Both the position numbers and the translations under genes were made by a program. The notes beneath the pieces were generated by a model. The model was not told the origin of the DNA. It saw only the letters and a list, made by a program, of their open reading frames with translations, and searched no databases. From Streptomyces shenzhenensis (lineage in GTDB: Bacteria > Actinomycetota > Actinomycetes > Streptomycetales > Streptomycetaceae), in assembly GCF_003688995.1 (NCBI RefSeq), contig NZ_PENI01000013.1, positions 161,975 to 225,974 of the forward strand: 64,000 bases of DNA, in the 5' to 3' direction. Positions 17,218 to 25,377 of this stretch are shown piece after piece (the stretch's first letter is position 1; each line of letters begins with the position of its first letter).

Positions 17218-17440
17218 GCCGACGGCGGTAGCAGGCAGACCGTCGACCAGCGGCAGGAGCTGGGTGATGTCGTTGCGGTGTCCGCCGGTCAGCGACACGC
17301 GCAGCGAGGTGCCGTTCACGGTCAACCGGGCTCGGACCGACTGTTGGGCTGCTTCGTCCCCGCTTGGCCGCCCGCAACCGGTCCAGCAGCACCTCCTGGA
17401 GTCCCTCCCGCACACCGGCCTCCCGCCATTCGGCGGCGGT
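17218..17440 (-). pseudogene. IS5-family transposase remnant
   Basis: Two frames on the minus strand carry consecutive pieces of an IS5-type transposase. The first is EWREAGVREGLQEVLLDRLR (from about 17431) with G-P-S-P-V-D-R further on; the second frame continues with VNGTSLRVSLTGGHRNDITQ and then LLPLVDGLPA. In intact family members these segments lie on one frame on either side of the DDE active site, so there is at least one frameshift and both ends are missing. It lies directly next to the 3' end of the cassette A permease. No terminal inverted repeats are visible. Confidence 0.7.
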
Positions 17441-17449
17441 CCGCCCGGA

Positions 17450-18733
17450 CTACGTCGACGCCAGGGCTTCGGTCGGGGTCATCCGGGAAGCTCGGACGGA
17501 GGGATAGACGCCCGCCGCGATGCCGACCAGGAGCGCGCCGAAGCAGCCGCCCGCCACGGCGAGGAGGGGCACGACCGGAGACCAGCCCTGGTAGGTGGCG
17601 TAGCCGACCGTGGCGAGGATGCCCAGCAGGGTTCCGGCCAGGCCGCCCAGGCCGGACAGGGCCGCGGACTCGGTGAGGAACTGGCCTCGGATCTGTCCCC
17701 GGCTGGCCCCCAGCGCGCGGCGCAGCCCGATCTCGCGGCGGCGCTCCAGCACCGAGATGAACATGGTGTTGGCGACGCCGATCCCGCCGACGAGCAGGGC
17801 GACCGCGGCCAGCCCCAGGAAGAGCGAGGAGTACGAGTCCTGGGTGGCGCGTTTGGCGGCCAGCGCGTCGGAGGGGCGGCTGACGGTGACCTGTCCGGGC
17901 AGTTCGGGGTGGACCGTGGCCGCGAGCACCCCCCGGACGGCCTCCAGTTCGGCTTCCTGCGCCCGGACGTAGATCATGGTGGGGTGACCGCCGAACCTCA
18001 GCAGCTTTCGAGCCGCGGACCAGCCCACGAGGACGGTCTGGTCGAGGTCGTCTGCCAGAGGGAGGGGGTCGAGGATGCCGATCACGGTGAACCATTGCTT
18101 GTTGATGTAGATCTGCGGAGCCGGTTCTCCGGGAGCGATCTCGCCGAACCCGAGGCGGGTGGCGGCCCGGGAGCCCAGCACCGCGGTGGGGAACCGCTCG
18201 TCGGCACGGCTGAAGAACCGGCCCGAGGCCACGGCCCCGGTGACCGCGTCCAACAGGTCGCGCTGGGCGGCCAGAACGGTCAGACCTGAGAAGTTGTGGC
18301 TGTCGATGCGGTCGGAGCGGCGGACGACGGCATGGGTGTTGGCGACCGCGCTCACCCCGGTGACCGGGCCGATGCGGCGCACCATGCCGATCGACTCCTC
18401 GGGCAGCAGTACGGGGGGCTGCTGGTCGGGGATGGGTTCCGCACGCAGCATGTTGGTCCCGAGCGCGGACATCTCGTCCATCAGTGCCTTGTGGCTGGAA
18501 GCCGGGATGCCGGTCACCACGATCATCGTGGCGATGCCGATGGAGATGCCGAGCGCCGACAGGGCGGCCCGCAGTGTGCGGGTACGGATGCCCAGCAGGC
18601 CGAGGCGGAGGAGGTCACCGGGTGCCAGACGGACCGGCCTGATGCTCGCCGCGCTGCCGCCGACGGCTTTCCCGGTGGGGTGGGCCGTGCCCGGTGCGTG
18701 CGGTGCGCGGGGGTGGGAGGACCGGTGGGTCAT
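17450..18733 (-). CDS. FtsX/MacB-type ABC permease (cassette A)
   Basis: A 427-residue membrane protein of the MacB/FtsX permease family. One helix lies near residues 55-78 (ALSALGISIGIATMIVV), then a large extracytoplasmic domain of about 220 residues, then three helices, with the family signature ERRREIGLRRALGASRGQI between the second and third. The C-terminus ends SVRASRMTPTEAL, also typical. Its ATG overlaps the ATPase stop (ATGA at 18730-18733). Such permeases use mechanotransmission to push substrates (peptides, lipids, antibiotics) through a wall-spanning partner. It is the last gene of a four-gene unit. Confidence 0.92.
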   Translation of the reverse strand: MTHRSSHPRAPHAPGTAHPTGKAVGGSAASIRPVRLAPGDLLRLGLLGIRTRTLRAALSALGISIGIATMIVVTGIPASSHKALMDEMSALGTNMLRAEPIPDQQPPVLLPEESIGMVRRIGPVTGVSAVANTHAVVRRSDRIDSHNFSGLTVLAAQRDLLDAVTGAVASGRFFSRADERFPTAVLGSRAATRLGFGEIAPGEPAPQIYINKQWFTVIGILDPLPLADDLDQTVLVGWSAARKLLRFGGHPTMIYVRAQEAELEAVRGVLAATVHPELPGQVTVSRPSDALAAKRATQDSYSSLFLGLAAVALLVGGIGVANTMFISVLERRREIGLRRALGASRGQIRGQFLTESAALSGLGGLAGTLLGILATVGYATYQGWSPVVPLLAVAGGCFGALLVGIAAGVYPSVRASRMTPTEALAST

Positions 18734-19440
18734 CGCGGGGTTCCCGTCCGGACGGGGGTGACGGCATGCTCTGCGGTGTCCGCGACGAGACGGCCGTCGA
18801 GGATCTCCACCCGGCGGGGCAGTTGCGCGGCGATGTCCCGGTCGTGAGTGATGATCGCGATGGTGGTGCCTTCCTGGTTCAGCCTGGTCAGCAGGTCCAG
18901 GACGGCGGTGCCGTTGGCGGTGTCGAGCGCCCCTGTGGGTTCGTCGGCGAGCACGAGTGCGGGCTCGTTGACCAGAGCGCGGGCGATGGCGACCCGCTGC
19001 CGCTCCCCGCCGGAGAGTTGGTGCGGCAGATGGCCGGTCCGGCGGGCCAGGCCGACCCGCCCCAGGGCCTCGGTGGCCAGGGAGCATCTGCGCCGCCTGG
19101 GCACGCCCGCGTAGAGCAGACCGGTGGCGACGTTCTCCGCGGCGGTGAGCCCGTCGGTCAGGTGGAACTGCTGGAAGACGAAGCCCAGCCACCGCCCGCG
19201 CAGGGCGGACAACTGGCGGTCCGACAGGCCGGCGGCGTCCTGGCCGCCGATCGTCACACTGCCCCCGGTGGGCCGGTCCAGGGTGCCCATGATGTTGAGC
19301 AGCGTGGACTTGCCGGATCCGGACGGGCCCACGATGGCGAGGAGTTCACCCCGCTCGATGGTCAGGGAGACCTCGTCGAGGGCCCGTACGCCGCCCGGGT
19401 AGGCCATGGTCGCGCCTCGGACGGTGAGGACCGGGGTCAT
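18730..19440 (-). CDS. ABC transporter ATPase, MacB/LolD type (cassette A)
   Basis: This 236-residue ATPase carries Walker A GPSGSGKST (residues 38-46), the Q-loop in FVFQQFHLTDGLT, signature LSGGERQRVAIARALV, Walker B LVLADEPTGALD and the switch His in TTIAIITHD. The short linker and the LTDGLTAAENV segment place it with MacB/LolD-like ATPases that partner FtsX-fold permeases. Start and stop overlap its neighbours by four bases on both sides (ATGA), so the whole cassette is translationally coupled. Confidence 0.95.
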   Translation of the reverse strand: MTPVLTVRGATMAYPGGVRALDEVSLTIERGELLAIVGPSGSGKSTLLNIMGTLDRPTGGSVTIGGQDAAGLSDRQLSALRGRWLGFVFQQFHLTDGLTAAENVATGLLYAGVPRRRRCSLATEALGRVGLARRTGHLPHQLSGGERQRVAIARALVNEPALVLADEPTGALDTANGTAVLDLLTRLNQEGTTIAIITHDRDIAAQLPRRVEILDGRLVADTAEHAVTPVRTGTPR

Positions 19441-20741
19441 GAGGCGCTCTCCACTTTCATTCCCACGGCGATGCCCGGGCCGCTGACCTCCACCAGCCCC
19501 TTGGCGAACAAGCCGGTCTCGACGGGGAGGAGCTTGCCTTCCGGGGTCCGCAGGGCGTAGCCGCCCTCGCTCAGGGCGAGCAGCGCGCCGACCGGGACGG
19601 TGAGGACGCCCTTGCGGGTCTCGGTGGCGAACTTCACCTGGACCCTCGCGGCATCCACGTCCTGTACGGCGTCCGCGTCCTGGAGCGAGACGGTGACGTT
19701 GAGCTGCTGGGACGGATCACCGCTGCCGCCCTCGGCATCCGCGGCGCCCTGGATGATCGTGCTGATCGCGGAGACCTCGCCAGGTGTCGCGGACTGGTCG
19801 GGCAGGGTCACGCTGACCTTCTGCCCCTTCTTGATCGAGCCGACGTCGAGGGCGTCCACCGGTATGGTCACCGTTTTCGTGGTGGCGGTGATGGTCAGCA
19901 GGTCCGCCGACGCGTCGGCGCCGAGCTGGGCGTTGACCTTGCCGACCCGGGCCGCTCCCGTCGTCACCACGACATCGCTGACGTCGAGGACACCGGTCGG
20001 CTCCATGCCGGCCGTCGGCTGCCAGCGCTTGATGGCATCGATCAGGGAGGCGGTGAGCACGCCGTCGCCTTCCTTGACCGTGACCGGGCGGGGCGACGCA
20101 CTCGGCCCGCCGGCCGGCTCGTCGGCGTTCTTGCCCGCCCCCGAAGGGCTCGGTGAGGCATGGGGGTCGTTGCCCTCCGGCTGCGGCTCCTCGTCGGTGG
20201 CGGCGCCGGAAGCGGGCGCCTGCGGCCGCACGGTGGTGCCGGTGGCGGGCTGGGAGCCGATGTCGTAGCCGAGCGCCTTGAGGTTGTCGGCGACCACCCG
20301 CACGTCTCGTCCCACCGACCCGACGCTGTCGAGCGTGCGGTACAGCGGTGTGCTGCCGTAAAAGACCACGGCAGGCCGGTCGTTGACCCGGTACAGCTGC
20401 TTGCCTCGGGTCACGCTCGCACCGACGGCGGGCAGCCAGGTGACCTTGCCGCCGTCGGTGCCCTTGATGCTCCGGGCTGCGCCGAAACCCAGGGTGCCCT
20501 CGATCTCCCTGGTATCCGACAGATCGGTTCTGGCGACGGTGACGATCGTGGCCTTCGGCCGCGGCTTCGAGCCGGTGTCCCCTTCCTTGCCGCCGCCCGC
20601 CCACACCAGGCCCGCGCCGACGCCGACCGTCAGCAGCACGGCCGCGGCGACGGCCAGGGACGTGGCCCTGCGGCGAGGGAAACGCTGACCGCGGACGCTT
20701 CCGGGCCGGCCGTGCCTTTTCGACTCGGAGTGCTCAGTCAT
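19437..20741 (-). CDS. Membrane-fusion adaptor with wall-binding domain (cassette A)
   Basis: A 434-residue single-pass adaptor: one N-terminal helix (ATSLAVAAAVLLTVGVGAGL) and a long outside part. It shows a lipoyl/barrel-sandwich segment (VTVARTDLSDTREIEGTLGF), a peptidoglycan-binding-like segment split by a roughly 70-residue Pro/Ser/Glu insertion (NLKALGYDIG ... IKRWQPTAGMEPTGVL), and a beta-barrel near the end. Homologs bridge the permease to the cell wall. The ATG at 20741 (MTEHSESK) is chosen over a longer frame because it has the right n-region; it overlaps the lipoprotein gene by eight bases. Confidence 0.88.
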   Translation of the reverse strand: MTEHSESKRHGRPGSVRGQRFPRRRATSLAVAAAVLLTVGVGAGLVWAGGGKEGDTGSKPRPKATIVTVARTDLSDTREIEGTLGFGAARSIKGTDGGKVTWLPAVGASVTRGKQLYRVNDRPAVVFYGSTPLYRTLDSVGSVGRDVRVVADNLKALGYDIGSQPATGTTVRPQAPASGAATDEEPQPEGNDPHASPSPSGAGKNADEPAGGPSASPRPVTVKEGDGVLTASLIDAIKRWQPTAGMEPTGVLDVSDVVVTTGAARVGKVNAQLGADASADLLTITATTKTVTIPVDALDVGSIKKGQKVSVTLPDQSATPGEVSAISTIIQGAADAEGGSGDPSQQLNVTVSLQDADAVQDVDAARVQVKFATETRKGVLTVPVGALLALSEGGYALRTPEGKLLPVETGLFAKGLVEVSGPGIAVGMKVESAS

Positions 20742-21390
20742 CGCCGCCGAACGCCTCCATCCGGCACTTGTTCTCGATCCGGCCCTGCTCGGCGGCGGAC
20801 AGGGAGGACTCACCGCGATAGTTCCAGCCGCTGCCGTCGGGCAGACCGTCGACCTTGAGTCCCTCGCGGTTCAGGCACTCGATCTGGGCGCGGAATTGGT
20901 CCAGGTAGTCGGGGTTCGTCCGCGGATCGAGCTCCGGCGGCGGCAGCGGCCTCTTCCCGCCGCATTTCTTCTCCGCGGCGGGATACTTCGACACGTCGAC
21001 GCCGGGGTACCAGTACTGCGACGGGTCCCCGGCGATTTTGCCGGCCGCGTTCGTCCCGCCACCAGCCCTTTGGATCGGCACCCCGTTGTCCTTCAGACAC
21101 GACAGGTAGGGCTGAAACATCTCCAGCTTCTCCGTTTCCGTGGTGTCGAGCCGCACCTGAGGGGCGCCGCTTGCGGAATCGGCGCCGCCCGACGGCTTCT
21201 TCTTGTTCCCTCCTCCCGGATCGGAGACGGACGCCACGTCATCGTCCTGGCCGCCGCTCTTGTCGCTGCTGTCCGAGCCTGTGGAACAGCCGGTGACCAG
21301 TAAAAGAGCCGTCATGGTGCAGGCGGCGGCCAGGACGGACCGTCGCGGGCGCCGTGCGGCGCCGGGGAAGCCGATTGCGGAATTCGCCAT
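20734..21390 (-). CDS. Cysteine-containing lipoprotein (cassette A)
   Basis: A 218-residue lipoprotein, first gene of cassette A. Signal peptide with lipobox L-V-T-G-C (Cys35), then a Gly/Ser/Asp/Lys linker to about residue 80. The folded part has four cysteines in recurring surroundings (YLSCLKDNGVP, EKKCGGKRPLPP, QIECLNREGL, ENKCRMEAFG). It shares the CLxxxG(V/I) element with the lipoprotein of cassette B (28852-29793), so the two are paralogs. A role in catching or sensing the exported compound is inferred from position. Start ATG 21390; divergent from the response regulator. Confidence 0.85.
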   Translation of the reverse strand: MANSAIGFPGAARRPRRSVLAAACTMTALLLVTGCSTGSDSSDKSGGQDDDVASVSDPGGGNKKKPSGGADSASGAPQVRLDTTETEKLEMFQPYLSCLKDNGVPIQRAGGGTNAAGKIAGDPSQYWYPGVDVSKYPAAEKKCGGKRPLPPPELDPRTNPDYLDQFRAQIECLNREGLKVDGLPDGSGWNYRGESSLSAAEQGRIENKCRMEAFGGDD

Positions 21391-21557
21391 GCCGCGATCG
21401 TCGACCGCCCCTGTGAGGAAGTTGTTAGGGCCCTTCTGACGGATCTCCGTAGGAGAAGGAGGCACACGGATGTTAGGAATTCGGCATGGTGCGAGATCAG
21501 TCTCTCCACCGCTTTCTTCGTCCGTCGACGTGTTCCTGCGCGTCTAGCATCGGCGCC
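21391..21557. promoter_or_regulatory. Divergent control region between cassette A and its two-component system
   Basis: This 167-bp gap separates the lipoprotein gene (minus) from the response regulator (plus). It contains two direct copies of TGTTAGG (21423-21429 and 21471-21477) spaced 48 bp, each in a locally AT-richer patch. OmpR-type regulators usually bind direct repeats, so these are candidate regulator sites. No convincing -35/-10 pair stands out. Confidence 0.35.
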
Positions 21558-22256
21558 ATGTGCGCGTATGTGCTGGTGGCCGAAGACGACGAGTCCCAGG
21601 CCGCATTGGTCCGCAGCTACCTCGAACACGAAGGTCACATCGTCACCGTCGTCCATGACGGCCGAGCGGCGATCGACGAGATCTTCAGGCAGCCGCCCGA
21701 CCTGCTCGTGCTCGACTGGATGCTGCCCGACATGGACGGGCCCGCGGTGTGCCGCCGGATCCGCGGCCAGGGCGACCTGCCGGTGCTGATGCTGACCGCC
21801 CGCTCCACCGAGGAGGACCTGCTACGGGGTCTGGAACTGGGCGCGGACGACTACATGACCAAGCCTTACAGCCCACGCGAACTGGTGGCCAGGGTGCGAA
21901 CCCTGCTGCGGCGCGCCCGGCCGTCGGCCTCGGGCGAGCAGCGGGCGCTGCGCGTCGGCCCGCTCGTCGTGGACCCGGCCAGGCACGCCGTGACCTGTCG
22001 TGACCGGCCGGTGTCCTGCACTCCGGGTGAATTCCGGATCCTGGAGGCCATGGCCGCGGCGCCGGGCCGGGTCTTCTCCCGACGTCAGTTGCTGGAGTGC
22101 ACACAAGGTTACGACCGGGCCTCGACCGAACGCGCCATCGATGTGTACATCGTGAACCTGCGCAAGAAGGTCGAGCTCGACCCGCGCGCCCCGGAACTGT
22201 TGCTGACCGTGTTCGGCGTCGGCTACAAGCTGGCCGGTGGCCGCCGTGGCGCGTAG
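21558..22256 (+). CDS. OmpR-family response regulator (cassette A)
   Basis: A 232-residue regulator: receiver domain MCAYVLVAEDDESQAALVRS with D10-D11 acidic pocket, phospho-acceptor Asp53 in LLVLDWMLPDMDG, Thr in MLTARST and Lys in YMTKPYSPRELVARV. The winged helix runs from about residue 135 to the end (TPGEFRILEAMAAAPGRVFS, FGVGYKLAGG). It is divergent from cassette A and overlaps the sensor kinase gene by about 20 bases, so it is the likely local regulator of the transporter. The start at ATG 21558 has only a weak ribosome binding site. Confidence 0.93.
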   Translation: MCAYVLVAEDDESQAALVRSYLEHEGHIVTVVHDGRAAIDEIFRQPPDLLVLDWMLPDMDGPAVCRRIRGQGDLPVLMLTARSTEEDLLRGLELGADDYMTKPYSPRELVARVRTLLRRARPSASGEQRALRVGPLVVDPARHAVTCRDRPVSCTPGEFRILEAMAAAPGRVFSRRQLLECTQGYDRASTERAIDVYIVNLRKKVELDPRAPELLLTVFGVGYKLAGGRRGA

Positions 22257-24039
22257 GGTCCCGCTGCGCCGCAGCCTGCTGGTACGTCTGCTGAGCATCT
22301 CCGTGCTCATCGCCCTGCTGTCGATCGGCTCCACCGCCTGGCTCGTGTTCCGGAGCACCACGCTGGCGATCGAGCGGGAGCGGGGCGACGTCCTGGCGGA
22401 CGACATGGGGATCCAGGACGCGCTGACCGGCTACGCGGCCCGCCACCGGGACTGGAAAGGTGTGTCCCGGACCGTTCGGCGGCTGGCCGAGAAGACCGGC
22501 CGTCGGATCACCCTGACCACCCGGGAACGCCGGGTGATCGCCGACTCCGGCAGCGGGCGGTCCGGCCTGCCGGCCCGGGCTTCGGCGGTCATCGATCCGC
22601 TGAACACGCCCGCCGACGCGGGAGGGGGCACCGGCTGGGAGGCTTCACGCATCGATCCGCGGGCCGTGGGTCCGTACCGCCTTCCCGCCCAGGAACGACA
22701 GCACCTCGAACGCCTCGCCCGTGACCGCGCCACGTGCCTGGCCGGCATAGGGCTCCGGGCCCAGGTGGCCGTCCGGGCCGGCGGGCGGCCCTACGTCCTG
22801 ACCTCCCCGTCGGCCTCCTTCGCCCGCGGTCTGAGCGAGCAGGTGTGCCCTGCCACAGCACTCGAGGAACCCACCAGGACCGAGGCCGGTGCTCTTGAGG
22901 AGTTGGGGAGACTGGTGGCCGGTTGCGCGCAGCGCCGCGGTGTGACCGCCTACGACGACCGCCTGGTGCCCCTTGCGGACTTCGTCGTGCCGTTCAAGGG
23001 GACTCCGGGCGAGATCGAGACCATGGAGAACTGCGTCGAGGAGGCGCGGGGTGACCAACTGGCCGGCTATGTGGCCCCGCCCGCGCTCCTGTTCGTCGCG
23101 GCGTCTTCCGGCCCGGCCACCCCCGTGTTCGACCTGTCCCCGGTCAACACCGCCCGGATCGTGGGCGTCACCGGCCTGGTCCTGGCACTGACGGTCGCGG
23201 TGACCGCCGTCATCGCGGTACGGCTGGTGAGGCCGCTGCGTGCGCTGGCCGACGCGGCCCACGACCCGAGCGGGCAGCACACCCGTGTCCCGGTCACCAC
23301 CAAGGACGAGACCGGCTATCTCGCCGCCGCCTTCAACGACCTGTCGGAACGGCGGGAACGCGTCGAGGAGCTGCGCAAGGCCATGGTCAGCGACATCGCG
23401 CACGAGCTGCGCACACCGCTGACCAATATCCGCGGATGGCTGGAGGCCGCGCAGGACGGTATCGCCGTGCCCGACGCCGCCCTGATCTCCTCGCTCCAGG
23501 ACCAGGCACTGCTGCTGCAGCACATCATCGACGACTTGCAGGTCCTCGCTGCGGCCGACGCCGGGACGCTGCGGCTGCACCCGGAGCGGCTGGTTGTGCG
23601 GGAGGTGGTCGAGCAGGTCGCCGCCGCGCACCGGGCGAACGCTCGGTCGGCGGGTGTCACGGTGCTCACCCATATCGCGGGTGATCCGGTTGTCGACGCC
23701 GACCCGGTCCGGCTGCGCCAGGTGTTGGGCAACCTGATGTCCAACGCAGTACGCCACACCCCGCCCGGCGGCACGGTGACGCTCACCACCCACTGCGGCG
23801 TGGACGAGGTCGAGATCCAGGTCGCCGACACCGGCAGCGGCATCCAGCCGGAGGACCTGTCCAAGGTGTTCGACCGTTTCTGGCGGGCTGAGAAGTCCCG
23901 CAGCAGGCGCACCGGAGGCAGCGGCCTCGGCCTGTCCATCGTCCGGCAGCTGGTCGAGGCCCACGAGGGACAGGTCTCCGTGACGAGCGTGCCCGGCACG
24001 CAGACGGTGTTCACCGTACGGCTGCCCGCTGGTCGGTAG
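22237..24039 (+). CDS. Sensor histidine kinase with large outside domain (cassette A)
   Basis: A 600-residue kinase. Helix 1 (about 15-38) and helix 2 (about 308-330) bracket an outside domain of roughly 270 residues, which carries four cysteines (ATCLAGIG, SEQVCPAT, VAGCAQRR, ENCVEEAR) that could form disulfides. Next come a HAMP domain, His389 in SDIAHELRTPLTNIRGWLE, N box NLMSNAVRHTPPGG, G1 VADTGSGI, F box FDRFWRAEKSRS and G2 GGSGLGLSIV: a complete, active-looking kinase. The start is GTG 22237 or GTG 22246, both within the regulator gene. It probably senses an envelope-acting compound exported by cassette A. Confidence 0.93.
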   Translation: MAAVARRVPLRRSLLVRLLSISVLIALLSIGSTAWLVFRSTTLAIERERGDVLADDMGIQDALTGYAARHRDWKGVSRTVRRLAEKTGRRITLTTRERRVIADSGSGRSGLPARASAVIDPLNTPADAGGGTGWEASRIDPRAVGPYRLPAQERQHLERLARDRATCLAGIGLRAQVAVRAGGRPYVLTSPSASFARGLSEQVCPATALEEPTRTEAGALEELGRLVAGCAQRRGVTAYDDRLVPLADFVVPFKGTPGEIETMENCVEEARGDQLAGYVAPPALLFVAASSGPATPVFDLSPVNTARIVGVTGLVLALTVAVTAVIAVRLVRPLRALADAAHDPSGQHTRVPVTTKDETGYLAAAFNDLSERRERVEELRKAMVSDIAHELRTPLTNIRGWLEAAQDGIAVPDAALISSLQDQALLLQHIIDDLQVLAAADAGTLRLHPERLVVREVVEQVAAAHRANARSAGVTVLTHIAGDPVVDADPVRLRQVLGNLMSNAVRHTPPGGTVTLTTHCGVDEVEIQVADTGSGIQPEDLSKVFDRFWRAEKSRSRRTGGSGLGLSIVRQLVEAHEGQVSVTSVPGTQTVFTVRLPAGR

Positions 24040-24087
24040 GTAGGCGAGGGTGGCCGCGGGTGGTGCCGAACGGGCAAAGCCGCGGCC

Positions 24088-24122
24088 CGCTGACATGTGA
24101 CCGTGCCTGGCACACGTCAGCG
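24088..24122. terminator. Bidirectional hairpin terminator
   Basis: A 12-base stem with one mismatch (24088-24099 and 24111-24122) around an 11-base loop, placed between the convergent kinase (ends 24039) and HD-domain (ends 24137) genes. It can serve both directions. Confidence 0.65.
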
Positions 24123-24136
24123 GACACCCCGCAGCC

Positions 24137-24784
24137 TCAGGCCGCGCCCCAGCGGGACACGAAACTCATGTCGAATCCGTGAACGGAGCGGTAGAAGTAG
24201 TCCGCGGCCGACAGATGCGGTGCTTTGACGGCGCGGTTGCGTTCTGCCTGTTCGATGATCAACGGGCCGATGGCGGTGTTGATGTCCAGTCGGGGGAACG
24301 CCTCATTGATCACGGCGGCTTCCTCGTCGGAGACGAAGTCGGCCTCGTATCCGAAGTCGACGCCGGTGCCGGCGCTTGTGAGGTCGCAGACGATACCGCG
24401 GCGTTGCGTGATGCCAGGGCTGGTGTGGAGCGCGATCGCGTCCCAGACGACGTCCCTCACCTCGGACGAAACCCCGTGGCGAGCGAGGAGTTCGGCGGCC
24501 ATGTCGGCGCCGGCGACCTCGAAACGGTCCGGCCGGGCCTCGCCCGGGGCCGACAGGCCGAGGTCGTGCAGCACCGCCGCGAAGAACAGCGCGTCGTCGT
24601 CGTAATCGACATCCCGGCGCAGCCGGCGGAAGTCGGCGACCTTGAGAGCGAAGAAGTAACTGCGGAGGCTGTGATGCGCGATGGAGGGAGCCTCGAGCTC
24701 GAGGACATGCTCGACGACGGCCTGGCGGAGGGGCGAGGAGGCGAGATCCGGAAGGGACAGCCCCGATGCGTTGCTGATGGTCAT
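24137..24784 (-). CDS. HD-domain phosphohydrolase-like protein
   Basis: A 215-residue HD-domain protein of the kind annotated as cyanamide hydratase-like or HD phosphohydrolase. Candidate metal ligands are His in APSIAHHSLRSYFFALKV, the HD pair in FFAAVLHDLGLSAPGE, and Asp/His in VVWDAIALHTSPG. In this order they match the H...HD...D pattern. The later segment DFGYEADFVSDEEAAVINEA is also common in the group. No signal peptide, so cytosolic. It begins at ATG 24784 with a weak ribosome binding site. The substrate (nucleotide, cyanamide or other) is unknown. Confidence 0.82.
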   Translation of the reverse strand: MTISNASGLSLPDLASSPLRQAVVEHVLELEAPSIAHHSLRSYFFALKVADFRRLRRDVDYDDDALFFAAVLHDLGLSAPGEARPDRFEVAGADMAAELLARHGVSSEVRDVVWDAIALHTSPGITQRRGIVCDLTSAGTGVDFGYEADFVSDEEAAVINEAFPRLDINTAIGPLIIEQAERNRAVKAPHLSAADYFYRSVHGFDMSFVSRWGAA

Positions 24785-24894
24785 GCACCCACAGTGGCCT
24801 GCTCTGGCATGGGCCGACTACTGGCAAGAGTGCCAGTCGGCGATGGATTCTTGACAAGAGCACCTCGCCGAGAGCGAGCTACGCCTCTCCTCCG

Positions 24895-25106
24895 CCGGCA
24901 CGCTTCATCACCGATACCGGACTCCCCCCGATGAAATGGCTCCAACTGGCACGGATCGACCACGCCAAGCAACTGCCCGGACGCGCGACGCGACCATCTC
25001 AGCGGCCTCGGCACGGCAGCCACCTTCCGCACACACTTCACCCAGCACTGCGGACTGCCCCCATCGGCCTACCGCGGCATGTACACCCGCGGCAGCGACA
25101 GACCGA
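24895..25106 (+). pseudogene. AraC-family regulator remnant (C-terminal HTH)
   Basis: Two plus-strand frames carry adjacent pieces of a GlxA/AraC-type DNA-binding domain. The first reads FITDTGLPPMKWLQLARIDH then AKQLPG (from about 24904). The second reads DHLSGLGTAATFRTHFTQHC then GLPPSAYRGMY (from 24992). In intact proteins these are separated by about 12 residues (the ETTDLPVERVA element), which is missing here, and the frame shifts. The N-terminal domain is absent. Confidence 0.7.
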
Positions 25107-25130
25107 CGGCCGGTCGCCGCCGCGGCTGAT

Positions 25131-25195
25131 CCGGTGGCGGTGGCGAAGCCGGCCTCGTGGGCCACCCGTTCCACCGGCAGGTCGCCGAACTCAAG
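25131..25195 (-). pseudogene. Second AraC-type HTH fragment, opposite strand
   Basis: The minus strand encodes GDLPVERVAHEAGFATAT, the recognition-helix element of GlxA/AraC-type regulators. This is the very element missing from the plus-strand remnant next to it, but in the opposite orientation. It has no start, stop or domain context. It may come from an inversion of part of the same gene or from a second gene. Confidence 0.5.
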
Positions 25196-25230
25196 CCCGC
25201 CGCCGCGGAGGTCGGCCCGCAGCACTGCCC

Positions 25231-25335
25231 CCGATCAAGGCCATGCACGCCCTGACCCGTTCTGGTCGGAGCCACAGGTCCGTGGCCCGAGGGCTCGGCC
25301 TGGACCGCCGAACCGTGGCCCGAACCCTTGCCTGA
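25231..25335 (+). pseudogene. Transposase HTH remnant (ISL3-like)
   Basis: The plus strand encodes IKAMHALTRSGRSHRSVARG followed by LGLDRRTVARTLA and a stop, a helix-turn-helix close to that found in ISL3-type transposases or similar recombinases (H-S-x-x-x-V-A-R-x-L-G-L-D-R-x-T-V). Nothing else of the protein remains. It abuts the cassette B permease gene just as the IS5 remnant abuts that of cassette A. Confidence 0.45.
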
Positions 25336-25377
25336 GCCACGTTCAGGTGTACGGCACCGTAGGCCTCGCGCCGGTGC

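Noticed and set aside
24137..24784. Toxin-antitoxin partner for the HD protein
   Set aside because: No small partner gene on either side; the neighbours are a kinase and AraC debris.
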